DNA of 32,578 nucleotides from an uncultured Prevotella sp. (GTDB lineage: Bacteria; Bacteroidota; Bacteroidia; Bacteroidales; Bacteroidaceae): contig NZ_CAMJOS010000034.1 of NCBI RefSeq assembly GCF_946407605.1, forward strand, positions 1 to 32,578. The letters are read 5' to 3'. Each line of letters begins with the position of its first letter. Position 1 is the stretch's first letter. Under the pieces are notes generated by a model. It ran no database searches and was not told the DNA's origin. It saw nothing but the letters and a program-made list of their open reading frames with translations. Positions 15,853-23,715 of this stretch are shown here, piece after piece. The translations under genes and the position numbers were made by a program.

Positions 15853-17790
15853 TTACTTTTTCAAAGCTTCTGGTCCGTCGAGTGTTGGGGTGACGGGGAT
15901 AATCTTGCCCTTCTTGTCGAACGTCAGTTTGTCGATGCACACCTCACGATGGATCCCTGGATCCTGATGGAGGTGATGCTTATTGATGCGATGATAGACA
16001 ATGTACCACTCGTCCTTGCCAGGAATCTGGAGCACAGAGTTATGGGCTGTGCCGTAGATGCCGTCCTCGGGCTTCTGCTTGATAACCAGATAGTTATTCT
16101 CGTCGATGGTGATGGGACCAAGGGGCGACTTAGCGGTGCCGTAGCACACGTGGTAGTTGGGAGAGCCCGTATCGTCGACACTCCACATAAAGTAATAGGT
16201 GCCCTTACGATAGAACACATAGGCACCCTCGCGGAAGGCCCATGTCTGCAGGTTGCCACCTTGGGGTGTCATGTGGGTGATGGTCTCCTTCTTCACTGAG
16301 AGCATATCGTCGTTGAGCTCGGCACCAGCCATGAAGCCGTTACCCCAATAGAGGTAGAACTTGCCGCTCTTGGGGTCCTGGAACACATCTACGTCGATAG
16401 CCTGTCCGCCACGAGCCTCCTTGGGGCGGTCGTTGTCGGTGATGATGGGTGCGCCGCTATCCACGAAGGGGCCTGTGGGACTGTCGCTCACAGCAACGCC
16501 AATCTCCTTGCGATTGCTTTGGGGGTTGTGGGCGGAGAAATAGAAATAGTACTTACCTTTCTTTTCTATGATGCAGGGAGCCCATGCATTACCTGTGGCC
16601 CACTTCACCTGGTTGCCCTTCACGTCGAGCATTTTTCCCTCGTCCTTCCAGTCTATGAGGTTCTCCGACGAGAAGACGCTGAAGTCGTGACCGCCCCAAC
16701 CTGGGGTGCCGTCGGTGGTGCTGTAGATATAGTATTTCTTGGTCTTGCTGGAGTAGAGCACCTCAGGGTCGGCATGGAAGCCGCTGAGGATGGGCTGCTT
16801 GTAGTTAGGGAAAGCCTTCAGCAGGCGCTCCTTCTCGGCACGGGTGATGGGGATGATGGTGCCGTGACGGGGGGTGAACTTACCCTTCATTTCGGTGTTC
16901 TGCACGAACTTAAAGGTCTTCAGGTCCTCAGACTTACAGAACTGGTAGTGTCCATTGCCGTAGCAGTCGTACATGATGATCCACGACTTGCCGTCGATGG
17001 CCTTGCAGACGCCTACGCCCTCTACGCTCTCCTTGGTCTGCTCTACGTTGCCTTCTATCATCTGCCATTTGTCGGTGAGGTTCTTGGCCACAGCCTGATA
17101 GATGCCCCTACCCGACTCCTGCTTATAGAAGAGGTGATACAGCTGGTCGGCGTCGTTATAGACGATGTCGCCATCGATGGTGGCATTACCTGCATCGAAG
17201 AGCCATTTGGGTTCGCCCTCCAGGTCGGTAAAGTCCTCGTTGGCATACTGATAATAAATCTTGTCGTACGAATGGCGGTCGCTGGTGCGCAGCGAATAGA
17301 AGACCATATACTTGCCGGCCTTATGGTCGTAGATGGTCTCAGGAGCCCACACACGGATGACGTTCTTCCACGTCTTGGTATAGCGCGTGGGGAAGTTGAT
17401 GGTGGAGTGCGTCCAGTTGATGAGGTCCGTCGACTTCAACAGCACCATACCGCGGTTGCTCGACCAGCCCAGGCTCGACTTCATATCCGTCACCACCATA
17501 TAAAAGGTCTTGCCGTCCTCGCAGCGCAGGATATGGGGGTCGCGAACACACTGGGTCAGGGCGATGGTGTCGCTCTCGATGACGGGCATACCCATATTCA
17601 GCGGTGTGTAGTTATAGCCATCGTCGCTCAGGGCATAGCATATCTGCTCGTCCTTGGGGTCGTTACTATTAAAATAGGTGAACAGATAGGCCACCATCTC
17701 GTTGGGGTCCTTAGGTGCTTCCTGCGCCACAGCAGGACTCGCTGTTGCGACCATCAGGAGGGCCGACAGAAAGGTTTTAGTCATTTTCAT
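15853..17790 (-). CDS. Secreted tandem GH43-type glycosidase, two domains
   Basis: A 645-residue exported protein with signal peptide MKMTKTFLSALLMVATASPAVAQ and two five-blade GH43-like domains. Domain 1 (about 28-320) has candidate catalytic Asp84 (CVRDPHIL), Asp206 (TIDGDIV) and Glu257 (SVEGVGV). Domain 2 (about 333-645) has Asp341 (GFHADPEVL), Asp466 (GGQAIDVDVF) and Glu521 (FREGAYVF), the usual base, pKa-modulator and acid pattern of GH43 arabinofuranosidases and xylosidases. Domain 1 resembles the single-domain protein coded divergently at 17944. Most GH43 proteins have one catalytic domain, so a double one is notable. Both triads look complete, so both may act, perhaps on different arabinose or xylose linkages of plant polysaccharide. 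Substrate cannot be read from sequence. No SusC/SusD pair is in the window. Confidence 0.88.
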   Translation of the reverse strand: MKMTKTFLSALLMVATASPAVAQEAPKDPNEMVAYLFTYFNSNDPKDEQICYALSDDGYNYTPLNMGMPVIESDTIALTQCVRDPHILRCEDGKTFYMVVTDMKSSLGWSSNRGMVLLKSTDLINWTHSTINFPTRYTKTWKNVIRVWAPETIYDHKAGKYMVFYSLRTSDRHSYDKIYYQYANEDFTDLEGEPKWLFDAGNATIDGDIVYNDADQLYHLFYKQESGRGIYQAVAKNLTDKWQMIEGNVEQTKESVEGVGVCKAIDGKSWIIMYDCYGNGHYQFCKSEDLKTFKFVQNTEMKGKFTPRHGTIIPITRAEKERLLKAFPNYKQPILSGFHADPEVLYSSKTKKYYIYSTTDGTPGWGGHDFSVFSSENLIDWKDEGKMLDVKGNQVKWATGNAWAPCIIEKKGKYYFYFSAHNPQSNRKEIGVAVSDSPTGPFVDSGAPIITDNDRPKEARGGQAIDVDVFQDPKSGKFYLYWGNGFMAGAELNDDMLSVKKETITHMTPQGGNLQTWAFREGAYVFYRKGTYYFMWSVDDTGSPNYHVCYGTAKSPLGPITIDENNYLVIKQKPEDGIYGTAHNSVLQIPGKDEWYIVYHRINKHHLHQDPGIHREVCIDKLTFDKKGKIIPVTPTLDGPEALKK

Positions 17791-17824
17791 AATTCGTTAT
17801 AATTAGTTTTAATGTTTCTGTGCA

Positions 17825-17832
17825 CAAAGGTA
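17825..17832 (-). promoter_or_regulatory. -7 box for the tandem GH43 gene
   Basis: Reads TACCTTTG on the minus strand, about 35 bases upstream of the GH43 ATG. The DNA just upstream is the A/T-rich AATTGARAA repeat tract at 17839-17880. Confidence 0.65.
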
Positions 17833-17838
17833 CAAATT

Positions 17839-17880
17839 AAAATTGAAAATTGAGAATTGAGAATTGAAAATTATGAATTA
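17839..17880. repeat. A/T-rich AATTGARAATTGA repeat tract
   Basis: Four to five imperfect copies of a unit near AATTGARA lie between the divergent GH43 genes. A matching tract is found at 15777-15807, just after the OmpA-like gene. So the tandem GH43 gene is bracketed by the same simple repeat. Confidence 0.6.
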
Positions 17881-17891
17881 TTTTGCTATTC

Positions 17892-17923
17892 TTTGGCTAT
17901 TTAGCGAAAAATGCGTATTTTTG
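17892..17923 (+). promoter_or_regulatory. Consensus Bacteroidetes promoter of the GH43-like gene
   Basis: TTTG (17892-17895), a 20-base spacer and TATTTTTG (17916-17923) match the -33/-7 consensus fully. The predicted start of transcription is about 15 bases before the ATG at 17944. Confidence 0.8.
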
Positions 17924-17943
17924 CAGCATCAAAAAAGTATTTT

Positions 17944-19014
17944 ATGAAGAGATGGTTTTCGCTTTGTGCAGCGTTGACGATAGCAACGCTGACGGCATCG
18001 GCCCAGAACATGCAAAAGGGCGACTATGGATATCTGTACTGTCACATGAGCGACAAAGGACAATGGACTGCCTTTGCCGTGAGTCGCGACGGCTATCACT
18101 ATGAAGACATCATTGGTGGCGAGCCCATCATGAGCGCCAAGGAGCATGCCCGCATCGAAGGCGGACAACGCGATGCTTACATCTGCCGCTCATGGAACAG
18201 CAAGGGCTACGTGATGGTCACCACCGACATGAACAATGCGATGACAAAAGCCCTGGGCAAGCAGAGCGACTGGGACAACTACGGCATAGACCTGCTGACC
18301 AGCAAGGACCTGATACATTGGGAGAGCAAATCCTTCGACTACCGCAAGGGCACCAGCATATTCTCTAACCCCGAGGCCGAGAGCGTCTATAAGGACTGGA
18401 GCACCATCAACCGCGTGTGGGCACCGCAGATATTCTGGGACCCCAACTACGTGTGGGACAATGGCGACCGCGGCGGCTATATGATCTACTACTCCATGCT
18501 GAACCGTCCTGAGGAGCAGTACGACCGCATGTACTACTCCTATGCCGACAAGACCTTTACCCGATTGACGCAGCCCCGTCTGCTGTTCGACTGGGGCTAT
18601 GCCACCATCGATGCCGACATCAACCTGCTGGCTGACGGCAAGTACCACATGCTCATCAAGAAAGAGGGCGGCAAGCCTGGCATCTACACCGCCACCAGCG
18701 ACCACCTCACCTACGGCTGGGGCGAGCCTGTGGAGAACGACTACGTCTCGTTCGAGGGCAACAAGAAGTGCGAAGGCTCAAGCGCCTTCCAGCTTATCGG
18801 CGACGACACCTGGCGCGTGGCTTACATCCAATATAGCGACCGCCCCAAGCACTATCGCATCTGCAAGGCCGACGAGCACCTCCGCAACTTCCACGACCCC
18901 GTGGACATCGAAGGCGTCACAGCTCCCCAGCACGGCTCCTTCATGCGCCTCACCAAAAAGGAATACAAGCGCCTTCTGAAGTGGTCGACTAAGCAGCAGC
19001 AGAATAAGAAATAA
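17944..19014 (+). CDS. Secreted GH43-like protein, single domain
   Basis: 356 residues from the ATG at 17944, giving signal peptide MKRWFSLCAALTIATLTASAQ; an upstream in-frame start (17911) overlaps the promoter and is rejected. The mature part is one GH43-type propeller related to domain 1 of the divergent tandem GH43 protein. Candidate catalytic residues are Asp77 (GQRDAYI), Asp223 (TIDADIN) and Glu277 (KCEGSSAF). Shared blocks with the neighbour include NRVWAP and the repeat SRDGYHYED/SDDGYNYTP. It probably cleaves arabinose- or xylose-containing side chains in the periplasm or at the cell surface. The divergent arrangement suggests duplication followed by fusion in the neighbour. A dispersed repeat follows right after the stop codon. 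Confidence 0.85.
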   Translation: MKRWFSLCAALTIATLTASAQNMQKGDYGYLYCHMSDKGQWTAFAVSRDGYHYEDIIGGEPIMSAKEHARIEGGQRDAYICRSWNSKGYVMVTTDMNNAMTKALGKQSDWDNYGIDLLTSKDLIHWESKSFDYRKGTSIFSNPEAESVYKDWSTINRVWAPQIFWDPNYVWDNGDRGGYMIYYSMLNRPEEQYDRMYYSYADKTFTRLTQPRLLFDWGYATIDADINLLADGKYHMLIKKEGGKPGIYTATSDHLTYGWGEPVENDYVSFEGNKKCEGSSAFQLIGDDTWRVAYIQYSDRPKHYRICKADEHLRNFHDPVDIEGVTAPQHGSFMRLTKKEYKRLLKWSTKQQQNKK

Positions 19015-19031
19015 CAAAAAACACCTACCCT

Positions 19032-19116
19032 CCTACCTAAATCTTCGGAAACGCCTTTGTATAAAGGGGAAAACAATAGGTAGGTGTTGCTCAAACACCT
19101 ACCTAACACCTACCTA
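19032..19116 (+). repeat. Dispersed structured repeat, copy A (CCTACCTAA element)
   Basis: About 85 bases in a fixed order: CCTACCTAAAT (5'), a CCTTT-GTAT-AAAGG hairpin (19054-19067), TAGGTAGGTGTT (19077-19088), then two ACACCTACCTA units (from 19094). The central TAGGTAGGTGTT pairs perfectly over 12 bp with 19094-19105 and could instead pair with the 5' CCTACCTA. The same element, same order and strand, occurs at 32394-32491. It may also act as the terminator of the GH43-like gene. Confidence 0.75.
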
Positions 19117-19148
19117 TACACAAAAAGAACCACATTCTTTTATGTGTA

Positions 19149-19430
19149 TCAATCCTCCTCTTCACGAATTAGTATTGCCTTTAATGTGGAATAGTAATAG
19201 AGATTGAGAATTCCCAGTCGGGCACCAATCAGGATACCGAAGAAACAGTAGATGTAGAGTGGGGCGAAGAGCTCATCCTTGATCTTCTGCTCCTTATACA
19301 GGCGTTTCACCACGAGAAAGGCCAGCGCGATTCCGATGGCCCACATCAGCCCGTACCATCGCACCGACAGCGGACCCAGTCTGAATGCCACGAGGTCTGG
19401 ATTCCAGACGATATATAGCAATTGGTTCAT
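19149..19430 (-). pseudogene. lgt: Truncated prolipoprotein diacylglyceryl transferase (N-terminal part)
   Basis: 93 residues from the ATG at 19430, which has a clear GGAGG ribosome site four bases upstream. The first 70 or so residues match the start of Lgt: MNQLLYIVWNPDLVAFRLGPLSVRWYGL (given here as a motif in two parts, MNQLLYIVWNP and LGPLSVRWYGL), a second helix, and FGILIGARLG. Full Lgt is about 270 residues or more and continues GARLGHxxFY; here the homology stops after GARLG and about 20 unrelated residues follow. The catalytic and phosphatidylglycerol-binding parts are absent, so it cannot be active. Lgt is normally essential, so an intact copy should be elsewhere. The break lies just before dispersed repeat copy A. 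Confidence 0.8.
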
Positions 19431-19509
19431 AAAACCTCCAAAGCGCAAGAAATACTTTCTTTTTTAGAGTAAGTCATAAAAACAGCATTAAGTGAGACAA
19501 AATTTTAGT

Positions 19510-19848
19510 CTATCTTCTAATATGCGGCCCAATAATTTTTATCAGCTGCATATCATTAAACTTTTTCTTGTAAGGATCGAACTTCCGCATTTTAAGCGCA
19601 TTCGGGTTGATGTCTCGTGTCATCTTTTGGCCTTTGTTAATAAAAGATAGTCTATGTTGCTGTAGGCAACTGTCTTGTTGAACCGTATCACAATTACACA
19701 CAGACCTGCTGCAGCATAACGAGTCAGTTCCAATTGCCATACTACTGTCTTGCTTGGCCACTATGCTATCCACGCTGTTTTGGCCAATAGCAAAACGGGG
19801 TATTAAAAATAGGACAATCAATCCAATAGATTTCTTTGATACAATCAT
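19510..19848 (-). CDS. Small secreted protein, unknown
   Basis: A 112-residue protein that I do not recognise. It starts with a signal peptide (MIVSKKSIGLIVLFLIPRFAIGQ). The mature part has a short Cys-rich patch (CCSRSVCNCD, plus a later Cys) and a basic C-terminal half ending IIGPHIRR. The Cys patch could hold disulphides in the periplasm. It is the last gene of the minus-strand run that starts at 22524, 20 bases after a lipoprotein gene. Confidence 0.6.
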   Translation of the reverse strand: MIVSKKSIGLIVLFLIPRFAIGQNSVDSIVAKQDSSMAIGTDSLCCSRSVCNCDTVQQDSCLQQHRLSFINKGQKMTRDINPNALKMRKFDPYKKKFNDMQLIKIIGPHIRR

Positions 19849-19868
19849 AAATTCCGATTTTTACAGGT

Positions 19869-20294
19869 TCATTTCTCTTTTGTAAAACGAGCTATCTCCT
19901 CGTTGGAATCGGTGTGGTACCAAACCATTTCAGATTCAGTCAGTTTACGGACATCAACTTCAAGGTAGATTTTGGATTCCCCGTTGTAAGTTTTTCCTGT
20001 AAAGATATTCATGTGTCCCGTTTCTCCAACCCTATAATTGAGGTCAGTTGTTTTCCAACCTTCATCGGGCCATGCAGAAACTTGCTGCTCGATGCGACCA
20101 GAATACCAGTTCTCGGAATAGAAAGTATATATTACCGTCTCTCCATCCATAATGCCACTTCGTATGGCTTTTCTCCACTTTCCTTCAAGTTTGCTTGCAT
20201 CAAACTTATAGTCATCATCGCTGCTGCAAGAGGCGAGGGAGAGCATGACAGCAAGCATCGCAAAGGCGATTCTCCAAAGTTTCATAGTTTTCAT
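19869..20294 (-). CDS. Lipoprotein with lipocalin-like fold, unknown
   Basis: 141 residues from the ATG at 20294; longer in-frame versions lack a proper signal. The signal peptide ends in lipobox LASC followed by SSDDDY; the acid residues after the Cys fit a surface or outer-membrane lipoprotein. The mature part (LEGKWRKAI, then alternating strands) looks like a small lipocalin-like beta-barrel, common in Bacteroidales lipoproteins. Ligand unknown. It follows the putative metalloprotease gene by 34 bases in the same operon. Confidence 0.7.
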   Translation of the reverse strand: MKTMKLWRIAFAMLAVMLSLASCSSDDDYKFDASKLEGKWRKAIRSGIMDGETVIYTFYSENWYSGRIEQQVSAWPDEGWKTTDLNYRVGETGHMNIFTGKTYNGESKIYLEVDVRKLTESEMVWYHTDSNEEIARFTKEK

Positions 20295-20328
20295 ATCTAT
20301 TACGAATTTTAGTTGATTTATCTTGATG

Positions 20329-21282
20329 TTAGAACACATTTCTTAAATTCCTTTCTACAGTTGACACATCTTTGAATATCGCGTATTTATAATCAATCTC
20401 CAACTTGTCTGATAGGCGGAGGAGATTGAATCCCGTGGCATAGTAATACTTGCGTCCAACAGTATATAGCCATTTGGCATCGGACAGGTTGAAGTTTCCA
20501 AAATGCCGATACAGACAATATTCGATATAGCGAGCAGAACCTTCCATCGTTTCATACAACTGCTCCAAGGCTACAATGTCTATACATAGTTCCTTTTTCA
20601 CCCTTTCCCTGCGTTCGTTACGCAACTCAAAGAACGACTGGATATAGGCTCTTGAAGCCTCAATATCGTTGGCATCAATTGCTTTTAGCAGCAAGTCGTT
20701 CTCCTGAGTGATGCTTTCTTTGTACCAACCATGACAGGCAGCTAATGCGATTAGAGTATCTGGCAAAACCGTATTGGTGATTGTTTCGTAAGTTTCCAGA
20801 TAGCCATCGTTCTTGAATTGGAAGCCATGAAAATACTCATGCATCACCATCGTAGCCCATTCGTTGACTGAAGTGACATCTGGAATAGTCTTACTCGTCT
20901 GCTCCAGACTGCTGCATCTCATGAAGGGTGTGCGGTAGTCGATGTTGCTTTCCTCATCTGTGAAGGTTACATGCATGTGGAATGGTTTATCATCGACTTT
21001 CTCCGTCTGATAAATCTGGATGTTGTTGTCGCTATGTATCAAGACTGACGGATACTTAGCCAAGAACTTCTCCGTGGGATTCACCACATAGCAACAGGTA
21101 TCGCCATAATATAGTAGAGGTACATCATATTGCTTATCGGCAAATCCACTCCAGATACTATCGTTGATGACCATTTTAAGGGCATAGACATATTGCATCC
21201 TCTCAACATCCTTGTTAAGACTTTGTGCATCGGCTGACATTGCGATGATGGCGAGCAGGATAGTGATGATGGTTTTCTTCAT
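20329..21282 (-). CDS. Secreted putative zinc metalloprotease (HEYFH)
   Basis: A 317-residue exported protein with signal peptide MKKTIITILLAIIAMSADAQ. It has one zincin motif, MVMHEYFHGFQF, with His148, Glu149 and His152. A downstream Glu (Glu247 in MEGSARYIEY) lies about 95 residues later and could be the third zinc ligand of a gluzincin. The family is not one I can name. It lies 9 bases after the aspartyl protease gene, and their signal-peptide coding DNA is nearly the same. Together they suggest periplasmic proteolysis or protein maturation. Confidence 0.7.
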   Translation of the reverse strand: MKKTIITILLAIIAMSADAQSLNKDVERMQYVYALKMVINDSIWSGFADKQYDVPLLYYGDTCCYVVNPTEKFLAKYPSVLIHSDNNIQIYQTEKVDDKPFHMHVTFTDEESNIDYRTPFMRCSSLEQTSKTIPDVTSVNEWATMVMHEYFHGFQFKNDGYLETYETITNTVLPDTLIALAACHGWYKESITQENDLLLKAIDANDIEASRAYIQSFFELRNERRERVKKELCIDIVALEQLYETMEGSARYIEYCLYRHFGNFNLSDAKWLYTVGRKYYYATGFNLLRLSDKLEIDYKYAIFKDVSTVERNLRNVF

Positions 21283-21291
21283 AAAGAGTGC

Positions 21292-22524
21292 TTAATTTGT
21301 TCTTTTCAGTCTTACTATCTTATCTATACCCTTAGGGCTGCGGAACTTAAACAGCGCTTCCTCGTCTTTACGCTCCATCAGCATGTAAGTACAAATATCC
21401 TTTATAGAGATTCCATTTACTTCTATCAGGTAATCACCTGTACGGATACCTTTCTTATAAGCTATTGACCCCTTACGAATGACGGCTTTGAGAACTCCGA
21501 GTGTGTCGCCTGCCTCTGAAGGGATAAATGAGGCGCTGCCAGTCTCGCTATTACCGACCGTGATATCCTGTCCGTTATGAGGCATAAATACGAACTGCTT
21601 TTTGGGAGCGTCAATAATCAATGAGGCATGTTTCAATACTGCGCTCCCTACTCGCATAGTCGGGTGTGCCGTAGTGATGTATAGGTCGTTGACAGGTAGC
21701 TTGTCTATCTTTATCTTTGTGAAGTGAAGAAGTCTGCCTACAAGGGTATCTGTGGACAGACCGTATAATCCCCAACTCGTATTGATAGTAGTGTCCGTCT
21801 GTAATGTCAAGTCATCAAGCAGTTTTCTCTTCTTTGGATTTTTCTGAAACCAACGGTCCAGATCTTCTTGAGACAGGGCAAGCCATGTATTCAAGGCACC
21901 AGTGTCAAATACCATTTCTATCCATCCGAAAGGTGAATCGACATAAACCAACGGACAGTATGCCCGCTTCATTCTGTATTTGGCGGTAGGCTGTCCTTTT
22001 TCTTCCTCAGCAAAGAACTTCTTCCTATCGGTCACTATCAGCAGGCTGTCCTTTGTGTCCAACTTGAACGAGAGGCCCTTGCCGACCAGATTGAAACCAA
22101 TGATACCGTCAAACCTATTGCATGTAAACTCACTCATCGCATCCTCCACTATCATCGGATAGTTTTCTATCTGGAGATTTCCCATCTTGATGGTTGGGAA
22201 CTGATAGATGATTTGATTACGACTTCTCTTGTTGATATCACCAAACGTCAGACTGTCCGTTGTGAACTGTCTCATCCAGGCTTCTTTCTGTCCTTGCCAT
22301 AATCCAAGCGGCGAACCTGTATCAAAAAGCAGGTTTCTGGTTTGCCCTTCTATCTCTACAGGCACAACGACTGCTCCATCTATCACCTTTATCTTGATGG
22401 TGTCAGCAAAATCTTTCTTTGAAAAACTAATTGGAGCCGTTGCGGTTTTTATCATGTCTTGAGCCACGATAGAAGTCATTGCAACGAGGGCGAGCAGAAT
22501 GGTGATGATGGTTTTCTTGTTCAT
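21292..22524 (-). CDS. Secreted aspartyl protease-like protein with C-terminal PDZ
   Basis: A 410-residue exported protein. After the signal peptide (MNKKTIITILLALVAMTSIVAQ) there are two aspartyl protease motifs, LLFDTGSP (Asp68) and MVFDTGALN (Asp207), so one chain can supply both catalytic aspartates, as in bilobal retropepsin-like enzymes of Bacteroidetes. Residues about 335-410 form a PDZ-like domain (GSIAYKKGIRTGDYLIEVNG), which often positions substrate C-termini. It is the first gene of a four-gene minus-strand run: aspartyl protease, HEYFH protein, lipoprotein, small secreted protein. A TAACTTTG promoter and a terminator hairpin lie upstream, inside a block duplicated at 30161-30284. 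Confidence 0.85.
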   Translation of the reverse strand: MNKKTIITILLALVAMTSIVAQDMIKTATAPISFSKKDFADTIKIKVIDGAVVVPVEIEGQTRNLLFDTGSPLGLWQGQKEAWMRQFTTDSLTFGDINKRSRNQIIYQFPTIKMGNLQIENYPMIVEDAMSEFTCNRFDGIIGFNLVGKGLSFKLDTKDSLLIVTDRKKFFAEEEKGQPTAKYRMKRAYCPLVYVDSPFGWIEMVFDTGALNTWLALSQEDLDRWFQKNPKKRKLLDDLTLQTDTTINTSWGLYGLSTDTLVGRLLHFTKIKIDKLPVNDLYITTAHPTMRVGSAVLKHASLIIDAPKKQFVFMPHNGQDITVGNSETGSASFIPSEAGDTLGVLKAVIRKGSIAYKKGIRTGDYLIEVNGISIKDICTYMLMERKDEEALFKFRSPKGIDKIVRLKRTN

Positions 22525-22555
22525 AATCTTTTCGTTTTATTGATATTCCGAGCCA

Positions 22556-22563
22556 CAAAGTTA
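22556..22563 (-). promoter_or_regulatory. -7 box for the aspartyl protease operon
   Basis: Reads TAACTTTG on the minus strand, 32 bases upstream of the ATG at 22524; identical in sequence and position to the box at 30201-30208. Confidence 0.7.
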
Positions 22564-22578
22564 CAGAAAGTCCCACGA

Positions 22579-22616
22579 AAAAGCCCCCGACAAGACCGAA
22601 AATCGGATGCCGAGGG
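22579..22616 (-). terminator. Terminator after the radical SAM-Gfo/Idh operon
   Basis: On the minus strand CCCTCGGC pairs with GTCGGGGG (two wobble pairs) around an inner CCGA-TTTT-CGG hairpin, then GCTTTTTCG. It lies about 20 bases after the Gfo/Idh stop codon and belongs to the duplicated block. Confidence 0.7.
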
Positions 22617-22635
22617 TGAAACTCTGAAACTAGTT

Positions 22636-23715
22636 TCAGTGAATTTTTGTAAAAATGCTATTTTTGTGCTCCGAAAGAGATGTTTTTGCGGATTGGACAG
22701 TTTGTAACAATTCGTATGTACCTCTAACGGCCTTTAAGCATGTCGTGACTTTGCTTTCTTTTTTTTCAACCTGACTGATGAACGCTTCTATTTCACTGTA
22801 ATAGCCCTGAGTATAGACTTGGTTGTTCGCCAGTATGGGCGTGTAATTATTGCGCTGGAAGAGGAATTCCTTTGTTTCGTGACGTGGACGCAGTTTCTCC
22901 ATTGGGATGCCGAGGACGGTGGAGGAAGTGGGCGTAAAGGTAAGTTCTTCCATCTGAGAGAGTGTGTAGATGCCGGACTTAGTACAGATTTTCAGCGTTT
23001 CTTTGGCAGCAGTCCAAGTGTAGGCGGTTGAAAGTTCAAGGGTGCCGACGATGTGTGGATGCTGGAGCATGAGGATGTAGGAGTCCTTGGCGACTTGGCG
23101 GATGGCGAGGATTTCTGGTTCTCCAAACAGATGACAAACGAGGTCGAGGGGATGAATGTAGAGGTCGGGCAAGGCATCACCCTCAGGATAGGCTCCAGTG
23201 AGATAGTGCAGGTCGTAGTTGATAAGATACTCTTTGCGGAGGCTTTGCTTCAGTAGTTGTACGGCGGGGGCGTAGCGTTTCTGTAGTCCTGCCATTGCGA
23301 CGGGGGAGCTATAAAGCCGCTGTAGGTCTATCAGCCTGTCGAGTTCTTCTAACGACTGGCAGGGTGGCTTCTCAATGAAGAGTGATTTGCCGCTACGGAG
23401 GACTTGCGAGGCAATAGAGAAATGAGACGACGGGGAGGCCGAGACGAATACGCCCTTGACGGCTTCATCGTTCAGAATCTCGTCGAGCGAGGTGGCGGCT
23501 TTTACGTTGGGGAATTTCCGCCCTATCAGCCAGGCTTTTCTTTCCGACGTAATGCAGATGTATTTCAGAGGTACACCGAGATAATGAAGGACGGGATAGA
23601 GATTGGTCAGCGAGTGCTGGCCCATGCCGACAAAGGCGTATGAATATTGGTACGTTTGGCACAGATAATGCTCTGTACGCATCCGCTTGTATCGGTTGAT
23701 GAGTGCCTGTATCAT
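22636..23715 (-). CDS. Gfo/Idh/MocA family oxidoreductase
   Basis: 359 residues from the ATG at 23715; in-frame codons further upstream overlap the previous gene and lack family homology. The N-terminal Rossmann domain has a GMGQHSL version of the nucleotide-binding loop and the EKP motif (SLFIEKPPCQS), both typical of NAD(P)-dependent Gfo/Idh/MocA enzymes that act on sugars or cyclitols. The start overlaps the radical SAM stop as ATGA, so the two are translationally coupled. The Rossmann loop (VGMGQHS) departs from the usual GxGxxG, so cofactor use may differ. The substrate is unknown. Confidence 0.85.
   Translation of the reverse strand: MIQALINRYKRMRTEHYLCQTYQYSYAFVGMGQHSLTNLYPVLHYLGVPLKYICITSERKAWLIGRKFPNVKAATSLDEILNDEAVKGVFVSASPSSHFSIASQVLRSGKSLFIEKPPCQSLEELDRLIDLQRLYSSPVAMAGLQKRYAPAVQLLKQSLRKEYLINYDLHYLTGAYPEGDALPDLYIHPLDLVCHLFGEPEILAIRQVAKDSYILMLQHPHIVGTLELSTAYTWTAAKETLKICTKSGIYTLSQMEELTFTPTSSTVLGIPMEKLRPRHETKEFLFQRNNYTPILANNQVYTQGYYSEIEAFISQVEKKESKVTTCLKAVRGTYELLQTVQSAKTSLSEHKNSIFTKIH

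Larger units (their letters stand above)
22516..22639 (-). repeat. 124-base duplicated terminator-promoter-leader block, copy A
   Basis: Ungapped counterpart of 30161-30284. The first 26 bases (start codon and leader, containing ATCTTTTCGTTTTATT) are identical, as is a 36-base run (AAAGTTACAGAAAGTCCCAC onward) further on. The minus strand reads: hairpin with CCGATTTTCGG and a T-run (terminator of the upstream Gfo/Idh gene), TAACTTTG -7 box (22556-22563), a short leader, ATG. The 3' end holds the palindrome CTGAAACTAGTTTCAG (22624-22639). Confidence 0.85.

Noticed and set aside
16519..17802. Open frame of 427 codons on the plus strand
   Set aside because: Antisense to the tandem GH43 gene; low-complexity Val/Leu/Gly content typical of a shadow frame.
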